From UBA3495 sp964629875 (GTDB taxonomy: Bacteria > Chloroflexota > Dehalococcoidia > Lucifugimonadales > UBA3495), in the NCBI GenBank assembly GCA_964629875.1, contig CAZVRK010000001.1, forward strand, positions 62,001 through 126,000: a DNA stretch of 64,000 bases, in the 5' to 3' direction. A program made the translations under genes and the position numbers. Under the pieces are notes generated by a model that saw only the letters and a program-made list of their open reading frames with translations, had not been told where the DNA came from and made no database searches. Below, in pieces: positions 8,023-16,471 of the stretch; position 1 is the first letter of the stretch, and each line of letters begins with the position of its first letter.

Positions 8023-9423
8023 ATGGTTAATGTTTCGATGTCTGCAAGAAGCGTATGGAACGCAGTTCTGGGCCAACTCCAAGTCGGTCTAGACGAAGCA
8101 ACTTACGAGACTTGGCTTGCAAAGACTGAGGGTGTAACGATGCATGAAAAGTCGTTTGTAGTGGACGTACCGACGGCCTTTGGTGTGGCTTGGCTAGAAC
8201 GCCGGCTTTATGCCGAAATTCAATCAGCAATAAAACGGGTGACTGGTACTCTGCTTGATGTTCAATTCATTGTGGCATCTCAAATGCCCGAGACGAGCCA
8301 CGCTAATGAATCCCGAGAGGGCCTTGGTAATGAACAGTCCACCTCCCAAATTAATTTCGCTAACAGGTCGGATGGTGGCTTGAGAACGCCTTCATCCTTT
8401 AGAACTAACAAAAGGTATACCTTCGATAGGTTTATAACAGGTCCTGGTAATGAAATGGCTTATGCTGCGGCCGTTGCTGTGGCAAGGAGTCCAGGCAATA
8501 CCTATAACCCGTTATTTATATATTCGGAAGTGGGCTTAGGCAAAACCCATCTTATGCAAGCAATAGGTGCTGCTAGTGTTGAACTAGGTTCTTCTGTAGA
8601 GTATACCCCGAGTGAGACATTCACCAATGAATTTATAAATGCGATAAGAACCGGTACTACAGATGATTTTCGATCCCACTATCGTTCTACTGATGTACTG
8701 ATGATAGACGATGTCCAATTTATGGTCGGCAAAGAGCAGACACAAGAGGGTTTCTTCCATACATTTAATGAACTTTACACTGCGGGAAAGCAGATAGTGT
8801 TGACATCCGATAGATCTCCATCAGAACTAGGGATGTTGCAAGAACGGCTCGTGTCGCGATTCTCTGGAGGGTTGGTTGTGGATATACAATCTCCAGACCT
8901 TGAGACACGCATCGCCATACTGGAGGACAAAGCGGAACGACAAGGGTTCCGCTTACCCTACGACGTTTGCGAATTTATTGCCAAGAGGAGCCATAAAAAC
9001 ATTAGGGAATTAGAAGGGTCTCTCAACAAATTGCATGCTTATTCAATGACGAGTCATTCTAGCGTAACGTTGGACTACGCGATAACTATACTTGGAGAGA
9101 GTATTGGGGGTAAGACTATTGGGTCTCTTACGCCACATGACATTATGGAGAGCGTAGCAGACTGCTGCAGAGTTTCAGTGGATTCGATATTGTCTCGTAC
9201 AAGAACCAAGGCGGTAGTCGAAGCACGGCAGATAGTTATGTATCTGCTCATCAATGAACTTGGAATGTCACCCACCGATGTTGGAAGGGTCTTGGGTGGG
9301 AGAAATCATGCGACGATTATTCACGGTGCAGGAAAAATCAGCGCTGCTATCAATGAAGATGACTCGGTACGGTCAATTGTAATGAAAGCAAAAGAGGCTA
9401 TATTCTCTGATATAGCGGCGTGA
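8023..9423 (+). CDS. dnaA: Chromosomal replication initiator DnaA
   Basis: The 466-residue protein has all four DnaA domains. Domain I is at 8-75 (SVWNAVLGQLQ...). A linker reaches about 125. The AAA+ domain has Walker A at 168-175, Walker B VLMIDDVQF around Asp229-Asp230, and the arginine-finger region ERLVSRF near 274-280. Domain IV holds the box-recognition signature GGRNHATIIH (425-434). The Walker A reads SEVGLGKT: the first glycine, normally invariant in GxxxxGKT, is Ser168, and the next residue is Glu, although Lys174 and Thr175 remain. The start at 8023 has GAGG at 7 nt. Unusually, no dnaN, recF or oriC boxes adjoin; the flanking genes are catabolic. Confidence 0.95.
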   Translation: MVNVSMSARSVWNAVLGQLQVGLDEATYETWLAKTEGVTMHEKSFVVDVPTAFGVAWLERRLYAEIQSAIKRVTGTLLDVQFIVASQMPETSHANESREGLGNEQSTSQINFANRSDGGLRTPSSFRTNKRYTFDRFITGPGNEMAYAAAVAVARSPGNTYNPLFIYSEVGLGKTHLMQAIGAASVELGSSVEYTPSETFTNEFINAIRTGTTDDFRSHYRSTDVLMIDDVQFMVGKEQTQEGFFHTFNELYTAGKQIVLTSDRSPSELGMLQERLVSRFSGGLVVDIQSPDLETRIAILEDKAERQGFRLPYDVCEFIAKRSHKNIRELEGSLNKLHAYSMTSHSSVTLDYAITILGESIGGKTIGSLTPHDIMESVADCCRVSVDSILSRTRTKAVVEARQIVMYLLINELGMSPTDVGRVLGGRNHATIIHGAGKISAAINEDDSVRSIVMKAKEAIFSDIAA

Positions 9424-9440
9424 CTGCCTATCTCCCTAAG

Positions 9441-10613
9441 CTAAAAGTTGCCTTCAGGCTCAAACCCAAGAAAGAACTGCCCAGCGGATTCATAGTTGGT
9501 GGGGTGACCTTGGAGATGCTGGGTTATTACGTGTATATCCTGAAATCTCCTCTGGATGGGATTAGATGCGAAAATGGCACCCGATCCACAGAGGTTATAA
9601 CAAATATCTACAACGTTGGCGGAGGTACGAATAGCATGGGTGCTAGCTAGCCTGAGGTTTATCCGTTCTTCTAGTGTAAGAGAGCCGCGTGAGATTGCAC
9701 TAGCCCACACCACTGACATGGATTCTCGTAGAAAGGCTCTGCTTGCGCTATAAATTGCTCGGGCCTCTCCAATGCTCCTTTGGACGGTGCCTTGATCCCG
9801 CATTAATGCTTGCTTTCTACCGCTCTGACCTGCACTGGCAAAGTCTACCGCGACGCTGATGCTCGCTTTCGCAGTAGCTAAGGCAACGGTAGAAAAACCT
9901 GCGGCGAAGAGTAAAGTGCGAGGAATGAGGTAATGGGGGCCATTGTTCCACGGTTCCGCGTTGTCTTGATCGTAACTATGGTTTGATGGTACGAACATCT
10001 CGTTCAATTCGAACCCAAAACTTGAAGTTCCGCGCATACCTTGAGCATCCCACGTGTCTACGAATTCAACTTCTTTCTTCGGGATTAAGAATATTTTCAT
10101 ATCCTTGCGGTCGGTACTAACTAATGCAGAGCCATCAGGAATAGCGACAGGAGATAGGGCTGCTATCCACGTGGCGTGGGTGCAGCCACTGCTGAAGTTC
10201 CAGCGACCACTTAGGATATGTCCGCCATCAGTCGGGACAGCTTTGCACGATGCAGAGGGAGGACCGTTGGTTACCACAGCACGTTGATCTTTCCAAACTT
10301 CTGCAGCGGTTGCCTCGGGCATGCGGGTAGATGAAGTGGACCAAACATTATTTTGATTTAGGCACCAGGCTGTGCTCGTATCTGATTCAGCAATTATTTC
10401 TAAAATATCTAAAAACTTGGAGTGCTCCAGTTCGGCGCCTTTCAAGGATTTTGGGAGAAGTAGTCGGAAAAAACCTCGGTCGGCCAAATCTTCGGCTATA
10501 TCTAAAGGAATCTGTCTCTCTGTGTTGATCCTCTCCGCATTTTGCTTTATTACGAGCGCTAGTTCTTGCGCTACCCCAATGTAATCTAGTTGTGATTGTT
10601 GTTCCGTCACCAT
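9441..10613 (-). CDS. Acyl-CoA-dehydrogenase-fold flavin monooxygenase (HsaA/DszC-like)
   Basis: The 390-residue protein has the acyl-CoA dehydrogenase fold. It has an N-terminal helical bundle, the middle beta domain with LSGRWNFSSGCTHATWI, and the C-terminal helical domain ending in NPIQRRFQDIHVITQHLQGH. The last motif is typical of group D flavin monooxygenases such as HsaA, HpaB-type and DszC, rather than of true dehydrogenases, and the catalytic Glu of the latter is not evident. It probably hydroxylates or desulfurises an organic substrate with reduced FMN from a partner reductase that I do not see nearby. It converges on dnaA. Confidence 0.8.
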   Translation of the reverse strand: MVTEQQSQLDYIGVAQELALVIKQNAERINTERQIPLDIAEDLADRGFFRLLLPKSLKGAELEHSKFLDILEIIAESDTSTAWCLNQNNVWSTSSTRMPEATAAEVWKDQRAVVTNGPPSASCKAVPTDGGHILSGRWNFSSGCTHATWIAALSPVAIPDGSALVSTDRKDMKIFLIPKKEVEFVDTWDAQGMRGTSSFGFELNEMFVPSNHSYDQDNAEPWNNGPHYLIPRTLLFAAGFSTVALATAKASISVAVDFASAGQSGRKQALMRDQGTVQRSIGEARAIYSASRAFLRESMSVVWASAISRGSLTLEERINLRLASTHAIRTSANVVDICYNLCGSGAIFASNPIQRRFQDIHVITQHLQGHPTNYESAGQFFLGFEPEGNF

Positions 10614-10681
10614 TTGTAGTTTTGTCCCCGTGTATGATTAAGTTGTGATATTAGTATAGCACTCGTGCGCACCTTGTACCC

Positions 10682-12286
10682 TTAATTTTCAAAGGGAGTT
10701 GGCATCATACCGACCGGAACCTCAACGAGGGTTGGACGGTTTCCGGAAATCGCATCTGTTAGAACTTGTTCTAGATCATCTAAACCGTTGGAGCGCAACC
10801 CTCGGGCCCCGTACGCGTCAGCCAGCTTCATAAAGTCGGGGTTATGGAGATCAACCCCTATCGTTCGACTATCAAATCTATTAACTTGATCTCTCATGAC
10901 GTTTCCGTATGCGTTATCATTGAATACTACGACTACCGCATTGATGTCGTACTGCACAGCGGTAGCTAGTTCTTGCGAATTAAACAGGAAGCCTCCGTCG
11001 CCAGATAACGCGACCACAGCTTTGTCAGGCTGGGCTACTTTGGCTCCTAAAGCAAATGGGAAAGCATACCCCAGGTTACCAGAGTACGATGAGGTCATGA
11101 AGGTTTTCGGTTGGTATACCGGAAAGAATCCCCTCGCGTAATAGCCCATCTGTGTCATTCCCGATATAAGTATGCCGTCGTCGGGAAGAGACGACCTGAT
11201 CGCCGAAAGGAAAGATTCCTGCGGCTCTACACGGATTGCTGTCTCTGCCCGCCTGCGCCTAAGGGTGTCCACTAATTCGTAGGAATTGGCAGCTGGACCT
11301 ATTAGGTCCTTTAACTGTTCTAATAGTTGTTTAAGGCTGATTTTTGCGTCACCAATCACGCTATGAGTATCATCATAATTACGGCCTGCTTCGGAGGGAT
11401 CAATATCTACCTGGATTACTTTTTGCCCTCCCAACCAAGATGGAAATGCAAGCCTTGTACCGACTGCGAGAATGACATCGAAATTGGGGTCTTCCTTGGC
11501 TACAGGATCGTTCCGTAACCTAAGAGAGCCTAGACTGAGAGGATGCTTGTCTGAAATCGCACCTTTGCCTTCGGCGGTCATTATAACCGGACTTTGGATG
11601 TATTCTGCTAAATGTACTAACTCGTCTCCAGCTTCGGAGGAGATAGTTCCTCCACCTGCCCAAATGAGTGGGCGTTTCGCTGATGCAATTATTCGGGCCG
11701 CCTCAGATATGGATGCGGGATCTGGTGACAGCCGCGTTTCCAGCTCAGGTTCAAGAAGGTCAATATCAGCGGTCTGAGCCAAGGTTTCTGGGGGGATTTC
11801 GATCTCAACTGGCCTAGGCCTTCCACTGGTAAGGTCTTTGAAACTGCTGCGTACGGCCGATGGTATTTCTGTTGGATCTATAATGCGACGGGCTGATTTC
11901 GTGATGGGCTTCATTATATCTATTTGATCGTTTATCTCATGTAGCATACCGCGATCTGACCCGATTAAGTCTCGTTCGATTTGACCGCATACGACTAATA
12001 TGGATGATGATGCGGAATAGGCTGTTGATATACCGGCGGAAGCATTTAGGAGGCCAGGGCCTGGAACCATTAGGGCCGTTCCAATCCCGCCACCAGCTCT
12101 CGAGAATCCATCAGCCATGTAAGTAGTGGCCTGTTCATGTCTGGTTGTAATAAACCGAATGTCGGGATGGTCGTAGAGTGCGTCCATAGCGTGGTACATT
12201 TGTACGCCAGGCAACCCGAAGATAACCCGAATACCCTCTAGATGCAATGAACGCATGAGTGCTTGTCCACCGGTCATTTTTGGCAT
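10682..12286 (-). CDS. ThDP-dependent enzyme (acetolactate synthase/benzoylformate decarboxylase-like)
   Basis: The 534-residue protein has three ThDP-enzyme domains. The N-terminal PYR domain has the catalytic Glu in TTRHEQATTYMADG. The central domain contains PLIWAGGGTISSEAG. The C-terminal PP domain has the ThDP motif beginning SGDGG and ending NDN, about 30 residues apart. It acts on 2-oxo acids by decarboxylation or carboligation. It differs strongly from the true IlvB at 50022 and has no regulatory subunit beside it, so a catabolic decarboxylase or lyase is more likely than valine biosynthesis. It sits 24 bp downstream of a GMC oxidoreductase on the same strand. Confidence 0.85.
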   Translation of the reverse strand: MPKMTGGQALMRSLHLEGIRVIFGLPGVQMYHAMDALYDHPDIRFITTRHEQATTYMADGFSRAGGGIGTALMVPGPGLLNASAGISTAYSASSSILVVCGQIERDLIGSDRGMLHEINDQIDIMKPITKSARRIIDPTEIPSAVRSSFKDLTSGRPRPVEIEIPPETLAQTADIDLLEPELETRLSPDPASISEAARIIASAKRPLIWAGGGTISSEAGDELVHLAEYIQSPVIMTAEGKGAISDKHPLSLGSLRLRNDPVAKEDPNFDVILAVGTRLAFPSWLGGQKVIQVDIDPSEAGRNYDDTHSVIGDAKISLKQLLEQLKDLIGPAANSYELVDTLRRRRAETAIRVEPQESFLSAIRSSLPDDGILISGMTQMGYYARGFFPVYQPKTFMTSSYSGNLGYAFPFALGAKVAQPDKAVVALSGDGGFLFNSQELATAVQYDINAVVVVFNDNAYGNVMRDQVNRFDSRTIGVDLHNPDFMKLADAYGARGLRSNGLDDLEQVLTDAISGNRPTLVEVPVGMMPTPFEN

Positions 12287-12310
12287 ATGTATCTAATCTC
12301 CAATATAGAA

Positions 12311-13852
12311 TTAATGTTCGTTGTTATTGATCCAATCGGCAACGCGTTCAGCGATCATAATGGTTGTGCAGTTGGTGTTGGCACGTATGCAATCAGGGAG
12401 AACTGAGACGTCAACGACGCGAAGGTTAGCTATACCGTAGACATGACAATATTGATCAACCACCGCCATGGGGTCGGTTGAGGGACCCATTTTGCACGTT
12501 CCGGATATGTGGTGTGTTGTAGTGACGTTTTGCAATAGCCATTGATCCAAGGTGTCATTGGAAACTAAATCGTCGGGAGTTGGGGTTATTGGTTCTAGGG
12601 CGAACTCCTGGTATTGGTCATGTTCGAGAAGGTCAAGGCAAATCTTTACGCCCTCTCGCATCCTTTCACGGTCCCAGGGTTTCTCCAGAAAGCGATAATT
12701 GAGATGAGGCTGGGTATATGGGTCAACCGTGGATAGAGTTAATTCTCCCGCACCCTCGGCTAATTCAAGCATCACGGTCAATCTGATTCCTTCTCCCTCC
12801 AAAGGATCTCCTCCCATTGGAGACGAGAATGAAGATTGGAGTATTTGCATGTCATTGCGATCCTTGGAGCCCTCTGCGGTGTATCGTACAGCCAGTTGTG
12901 TGCGAGGAGCTTGAGGGTCCATCGGAAAGTCATCTTTGACACGGACAGGTACTCTGACATTAGGGTGATCTCTCAGGTTCTGACCTACCCCTGGTGATTC
13001 GTGTATTACAGGGATGCCCATTTCTTTCAGGTGAGCTTGAGGCCCGATCCCGGAGAGTAGCAGCAATTGAGGAGACGCTATGCCCCCTGAGCTAACAATG
13101 ATTTGGTCTCCTTGTACAGTGAACACTTCACCCCCACTCTCTACGGTGACGCCGACAGCCTTCCCTGACTCGATAACTAATTTATGCGCAGTGACGCTCG
13201 ACCGAACTGTAAGATTCAGCCGATTCCTAACTGGGTTCAGGTACGTAAGCGCCGTACTCATACGAACGCCGTTCGGATTGTTCATTGGAATCGGTCCGAC
13301 TCCACCTGAGTCAGGATTATTCATGTCAGGGTCTTCAGGGTATCCGGCGGCGATACATGCCTCACGAAATGCCGTTTGGGCAGGCAACCAAGTCTCTGGC
13401 TTGTGTCTTCTTACCGGTATTGGACCATCTGAACCGTGGAAATCGTCCTTGATATCCGTGTCTGTTTCAGCTTTTCGGAAGTATGGTAATGTCTTAATAA
13501 AGGACCATTCGTCGTTGCCCCAAGAAGCCCAGTTGTCATAGTCTTCAGGGACTCCCCGCAAGAAAACTTGCCCATTTATAGCACTGGAGCCTCCGACAAC
13601 TCTGCCCCTAGGAACTGGCATTGGTCCCTGTTCAGGAGTCGCCGTACCGTACCAAGACCAATTGTGTGGAGCATTGATTGCAGAGGCAGTCTGGTCGTAT
13701 CCAAACTTCAAGTCGTTCGGGTACTCCTCGAACTCAGGGTAATCTGGGCCCGCTTCTAGTAATAAGACTGACTTGTCGGGATCTTCGGTCAGCCGTGTAG
13801 CCAGAACGCACCCAGCGGACCCTGCACCTACTATGATGTAATCATATTTCAT
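12311..13852 (-). CDS. GMC family FAD-dependent oxidoreductase (choline dehydrogenase-like)
   Basis: The 513-residue protein begins with the Rossmann FAD motif YIIVGAGSAGCVLATRL and the following Glu (LLLEAGP). It has the GMC signature 1 GRVVGGSSAINGQVFLRG and signature 2 GGIASPQLLLLSGIGP. The catalytic His lies in THHISGTCKMG near residue 450, and the C-terminal FAD-contact motif NCTTIMIAERVADW follows. It oxidises a primary or secondary alcohol; the acceptor and substrate are unknown. A strong AAAGGAGG precedes ATG 13852. It heads a leftward unit with the ThDP enzyme, so the alcohol product may feed the 2-oxo acid step (inference). Confidence 0.9.
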   Translation of the reverse strand: MKYDYIIVGAGSAGCVLATRLTEDPDKSVLLLEAGPDYPEFEEYPNDLKFGYDQTASAINAPHNWSWYGTATPEQGPMPVPRGRVVGGSSAINGQVFLRGVPEDYDNWASWGNDEWSFIKTLPYFRKAETDTDIKDDFHGSDGPIPVRRHKPETWLPAQTAFREACIAAGYPEDPDMNNPDSGGVGPIPMNNPNGVRMSTALTYLNPVRNRLNLTVRSSVTAHKLVIESGKAVGVTVESGGEVFTVQGDQIIVSSGGIASPQLLLLSGIGPQAHLKEMGIPVIHESPGVGQNLRDHPNVRVPVRVKDDFPMDPQAPRTQLAVRYTAEGSKDRNDMQILQSSFSSPMGGDPLEGEGIRLTVMLELAEGAGELTLSTVDPYTQPHLNYRFLEKPWDRERMREGVKICLDLLEHDQYQEFALEPITPTPDDLVSNDTLDQWLLQNVTTTHHISGTCKMGPSTDPMAVVDQYCHVYGIANLRVVDVSVLPDCIRANTNCTTIMIAERVADWINNNEH

Positions 13853-13865
13853 CGGTATCCTCCTT

Positions 13866-13896
13866 TATTGTCTATTGTCGTATTGTCGTATTGTCG
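13866..13896. repeat. Tandem octamer repeat upstream of the GMC gene
   Basis: Three exact copies of TATTGTCG (13873-13896) follow a partial 7-nt copy (13866-13872). They lie 14-44 bp upstream of the GMC start codon, in its promoter or 5' leader. Tandem octamers change copy number by slippage, which could alter leader length or promoter spacing, or they may be repeated binding sites. Confidence 0.7.
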
Positions 13897-13924
13897 GTAC
13901 GCTACCAGTGTTATAAGTGTCACG

Positions 13925-14839
13925 TTAACCCCGTATAGTTTCTCCTGCAAGGTCCAGAACCTTATCAGCGAGGGTCACGAGCCATGCTAGTCCTTGCGTG
14001 GGATGATCGGGAACAGAATAGTCTTCGTTATAGGTGTCAAAGAGAACATATTGGCATCCCAATTCTTCTAGAGTCAATAGATCATCTCTGATTTGTGAGA
14101 GACTTCCGTGTCCTGCAAGGCGGTCTTCAGAGTTAATTGGTTCTTGGGTTACCTTTAATTTAATACGCGGACAAATGTTTGGCATTGGTTTATTGAACTT
14201 CAATGCTACTTGCTTCAAGCGGGGCACGCCGTTGGTTTGGAAGTCGGATAAATTAATCCTGATCGGATGCCATGCATCTGCCAGATTTACGGTTCTTCTA
14301 AGAGCAGCATCACTGTAACCTCCAACCCAAATCGGAGGGATGCGCTGGGGCCTAGGACCCGTATAGATGTTTTCAAAAGCAACGAATTTGCCATGGTACG
14401 AAGCGATATCGTGAGTCCACAACACTTTGAGTGCTGCGAGATATTCGTCAGTAATGGCCCCCCGGGAGTGAAACGGGACACCTAACGCTTCGTACTCTTT
14501 CATGGACCACCCCACACCGAACCCGCAGATCAGACGCCCGTTTGAAAATTGATCTATGCATGAGCAGGCTTTGGCGGTTTCGAGGATGTGCCGATATGGT
14601 GCTACGAATACTGTGGTACCAATCTCGATTTTATCGGTAATTGCGCTCAGCCACCCGAGAGTAGAAATAGGTTCATAGAATGGATCTGGATATCGTGATT
14701 GGACTTCTTGTGGAATAGCGATATGGTCAGAAGTCATGATGAGGTGATAACCGTACTCTTCTGAAGTACGGACCCATTGCTCCATTGATTCTGGACCTAC
14801 TCCTGGCCCGAAATTAATGAGATTTACTCCAAATTTCAT
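13925..14839 (-). CDS. LLM class (luciferase-like) flavin/F420-dependent oxidoreductase
   Basis: The 304-residue protein has the luciferase-like TIM barrel. It shows MKFGVNLINFGPGVGPESME at the start, HLIMTSDHIAIP, TTVFVAPYRHILETAKACSCIDQFSNGRLICGFGVGW, and the WVGGYSDAALRR strand. The length and the TSDHIAIP motif point to the F420-dependent subgroup (probable F420-dependent oxidoreductase) rather than true alkanal monooxygenases. It would transfer hydride or oxygenate an organic compound. RBS GTAGGA precedes ATG 14839. It lies 73 bp upstream of the GMC gene in the same direction. Confidence 0.85.
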   Translation of the reverse strand: MKFGVNLINFGPGVGPESMEQWVRTSEEYGYHLIMTSDHIAIPQEVQSRYPDPFYEPISTLGWLSAITDKIEIGTTVFVAPYRHILETAKACSCIDQFSNGRLICGFGVGWSMKEYEALGVPFHSRGAITDEYLAALKVLWTHDIASYHGKFVAFENIYTGPRPQRIPPIWVGGYSDAALRRTVNLADAWHPIRINLSDFQTNGVPRLKQVALKFNKPMPNICPRIKLKVTQEPINSEDRLAGHGSLSQIRDDLLTLEELGCQYVLFDTYNEDYSVPDHPTQGLAWLVTLADKVLDLAGETIRG

Positions 14840-15046
14840 GGGTTCCTACACTCCGCAATATGAGAAAGATCCCTGATGTCTCTTGAAGTGACGCTAAGAA
14901 CTGTAGCTTTGGGACGAATTAATGTCAATTACGGTGCAATAGGTCAGTCGCCAGTATGGCTAACTCCAGATACGGTTGTTCCTGTTTATTTCGAGTTGTG
15001 CTATCCTTGGTGTGAAGTGAACATAATCCTAAAAGAGGAGGCAACC

Positions 15047-15529
15047 ATGGCGAGGAAAATTGAAGGGGAAACATATCGAGGACAATCTTTGACTGTGCCG
15101 CTATCGGATGATGGACAGGTATCGCTTTACGTTTGGCCCTGCAGAATTCTCAGACCAGGTCCAGAAGGAATGGGTGGACCGACTTTGGGAGTAGACGTAG
15201 GCAACGAAGAAGTAATTCGATACGACTGCCACGATAAACCTGGTCATTGGCATCGTGGTGGCTATGATAGGAAAGGACGACCAGGTAATTCTCATGTAGA
15301 CTTTCCTGATGGCGTGGAAAGTGTTGACGCTCAAGTTACCTGGAGTTTCGATCAGATAACCAACGAATGTGCTTCATTGTTAAACGAGGCAGAACACGGA
15401 GAAGCTGCAGGGAAATTAAACGCTGACTTGGTCAAGGACGGTCTGTCTGCGATTAAGGCTCACTTAGATGACGCTGGGGACCTTCGTGGACAAGCCATAG
15501 GCGAAAACTTGATTTCTACCAATTATTAG
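15047..15529 (+). CDS. Uncharacterised 160-residue protein with a GHWH motif
   Basis: I do not recognise this protein with certainty. It starts at ATG 15047 behind a very strong AAAGAGGAGG; an in-frame ATG at 14876 has no ribosome site. The N-terminal half is beta-rich, and the middle has a His/Asp cluster DCHDKPGHWHRGGYDRKG that could bind metal. The C-terminal half is helical and acidic. No signal peptide or membrane segment is visible. It forms a single-gene unit with its own hairpin terminator. The HWH cluster resembles small DUF families sometimes found with toxin-like modules, but that is weak. Confidence 0.6.
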   Translation: MARKIEGETYRGQSLTVPLSDDGQVSLYVWPCRILRPGPEGMGGPTLGVDVGNEEVIRYDCHDKPGHWHRGGYDRKGRPGNSHVDFPDGVESVDAQVTWSFDQITNECASLLNEAEHGEAAGKLNADLVKDGLSAIKAHLDDAGDLRGQAIGENLISTNY

Positions 15530-15557
15530 CCTGTATTGGGCTGCTGACTCGGAATGT

Positions 15558-15590
15558 ATTATGGGGAGAAAAGTTCTCCCCATAATTTTG
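15558..15590 (+). terminator. Rho-independent terminator, 13-bp perfect stem
   Basis: ATTATGGGGAGAA (15558-15570) pairs perfectly with TTCTCCCCATAAT (15574-15586) around a 3-nt loop and runs into TTTTG. It begins 28 bp after the stop of the 160-residue protein and ends its transcript. It also spans an ATG at 15554, which makes that codon an unlikely start for the next gene. Confidence 0.8.
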
Positions 15591-15601
15591 TGCCAATTTA
15601 T

Positions 15602-16471
15602 ATGAAAGGTGTAGATATTTTGGAACCGGTAAGTAAATATATAGTGGCCAATGGCCTAAAACAGCATTATTTGGATTGGGGTAATCCCAACGCCCAGACA
15701 GTCTTAATGACACACGGTATTGGATTGTGTGCACAGATTTGGAACAATGCAGCTCGAGAACTGGCGAATGATTACCACGTTCTGTCCTTAGATCTTAGGG
15801 CACATGGTGATACCGATGATCCTGGGAAAGACTATGAGTTCTTTAAGATGGGTGAGGATATAGCAGCCTTCATTAGAGAACTGGGTATAGTAGGTGCATG
15901 GGGCGTAGGTCATTCAGCTGGTGGAATGTCACTGCTGATTTCAGATCACGTGTCACCAGGCCAATTAGATAAAATTATGTTGATAGACACTAGGGTCGGG
16001 GACGGACCTATGTCGCGACTTAGTCCCGAAGAGCGGGCCGAACGCTTGAAGAGAACCGGTCAGAAACGAATGATCTGGGAAACGCAAGAAATAATGTACG
16101 ACGCTTATCGGAATCGGCGTGTGTTTCAGACGTGGACTGATCAAGTCTTTAGTGACTATATCTACGGTGGGACTCGCGTGCTCGGCGATGGAACGGCTCA
16201 GATTAAATGTTCTAATCTCGTTGAAGCAACGTTCTACGAAACTAGGAATCTCATGGATACATCGCAGGTTTTACGAGGTTTAAGTGCCAGGTATATGTTG
16301 GCCGTTGGTAATTACGAAGGTAATCAAAAAACTACAGACAAAGCAGTTCAAACCTTAAGTGAAGAGGCCAGCGAGTTTCAGTTCTATCAATTTCAGCAGG
16401 GTTCGCATTTTGTGCCTATGGAGCATCCAGAACTGGTTTTGGAGCAAATTAGATCGTATTTGGACTGGTAA
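15602..16471 (+). CDS. Alpha/beta hydrolase
   Basis: This is an alpha/beta hydrolase of about 283-289 residues. It has the oxyanion region MTHGIGLCAQIWNN, the strand LSLDLRAHGDTDDPG, the nucleophile elbow GVGHSAGGMS with Ser, and the C-terminal His in QGSHFVPMEHPELV. It probably cleaves an ester or C-C bond in an organic substrate. The ATG at 15554 lies inside the upstream terminator, so I start at ATG 15602. TTG 15620 is a good alternative, since AAAGGT lies 9 nt before it. It converges on the MFS gene with no gap. Confidence 0.85.
   Translation: MKGVDILEPVSKYIVANGLKQHYLDWGNPNAQTVLMTHGIGLCAQIWNNAARELANDYHVLSLDLRAHGDTDDPGKDYEFFKMGEDIAAFIRELGIVGAWGVGHSAGGMSLLISDHVSPGQLDKIMLIDTRVGDGPMSRLSPEERAERLKRTGQKRMIWETQEIMYDAYRNRRVFQTWTDQVFSDYIYGGTRVLGDGTAQIKCSNLVEATFYETRNLMDTSQVLRGLSARYMLAVGNYEGNQKTTDKAVQTLSEEASEFQFYQFQQGSHFVPMEHPELVLEQIRSYLDW

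Noticed and set aside
14876..15046. 57-codon N-terminal extension of the 160-residue protein
   Set aside because: Strong ribosome site is only at 15047; the upstream start has none.
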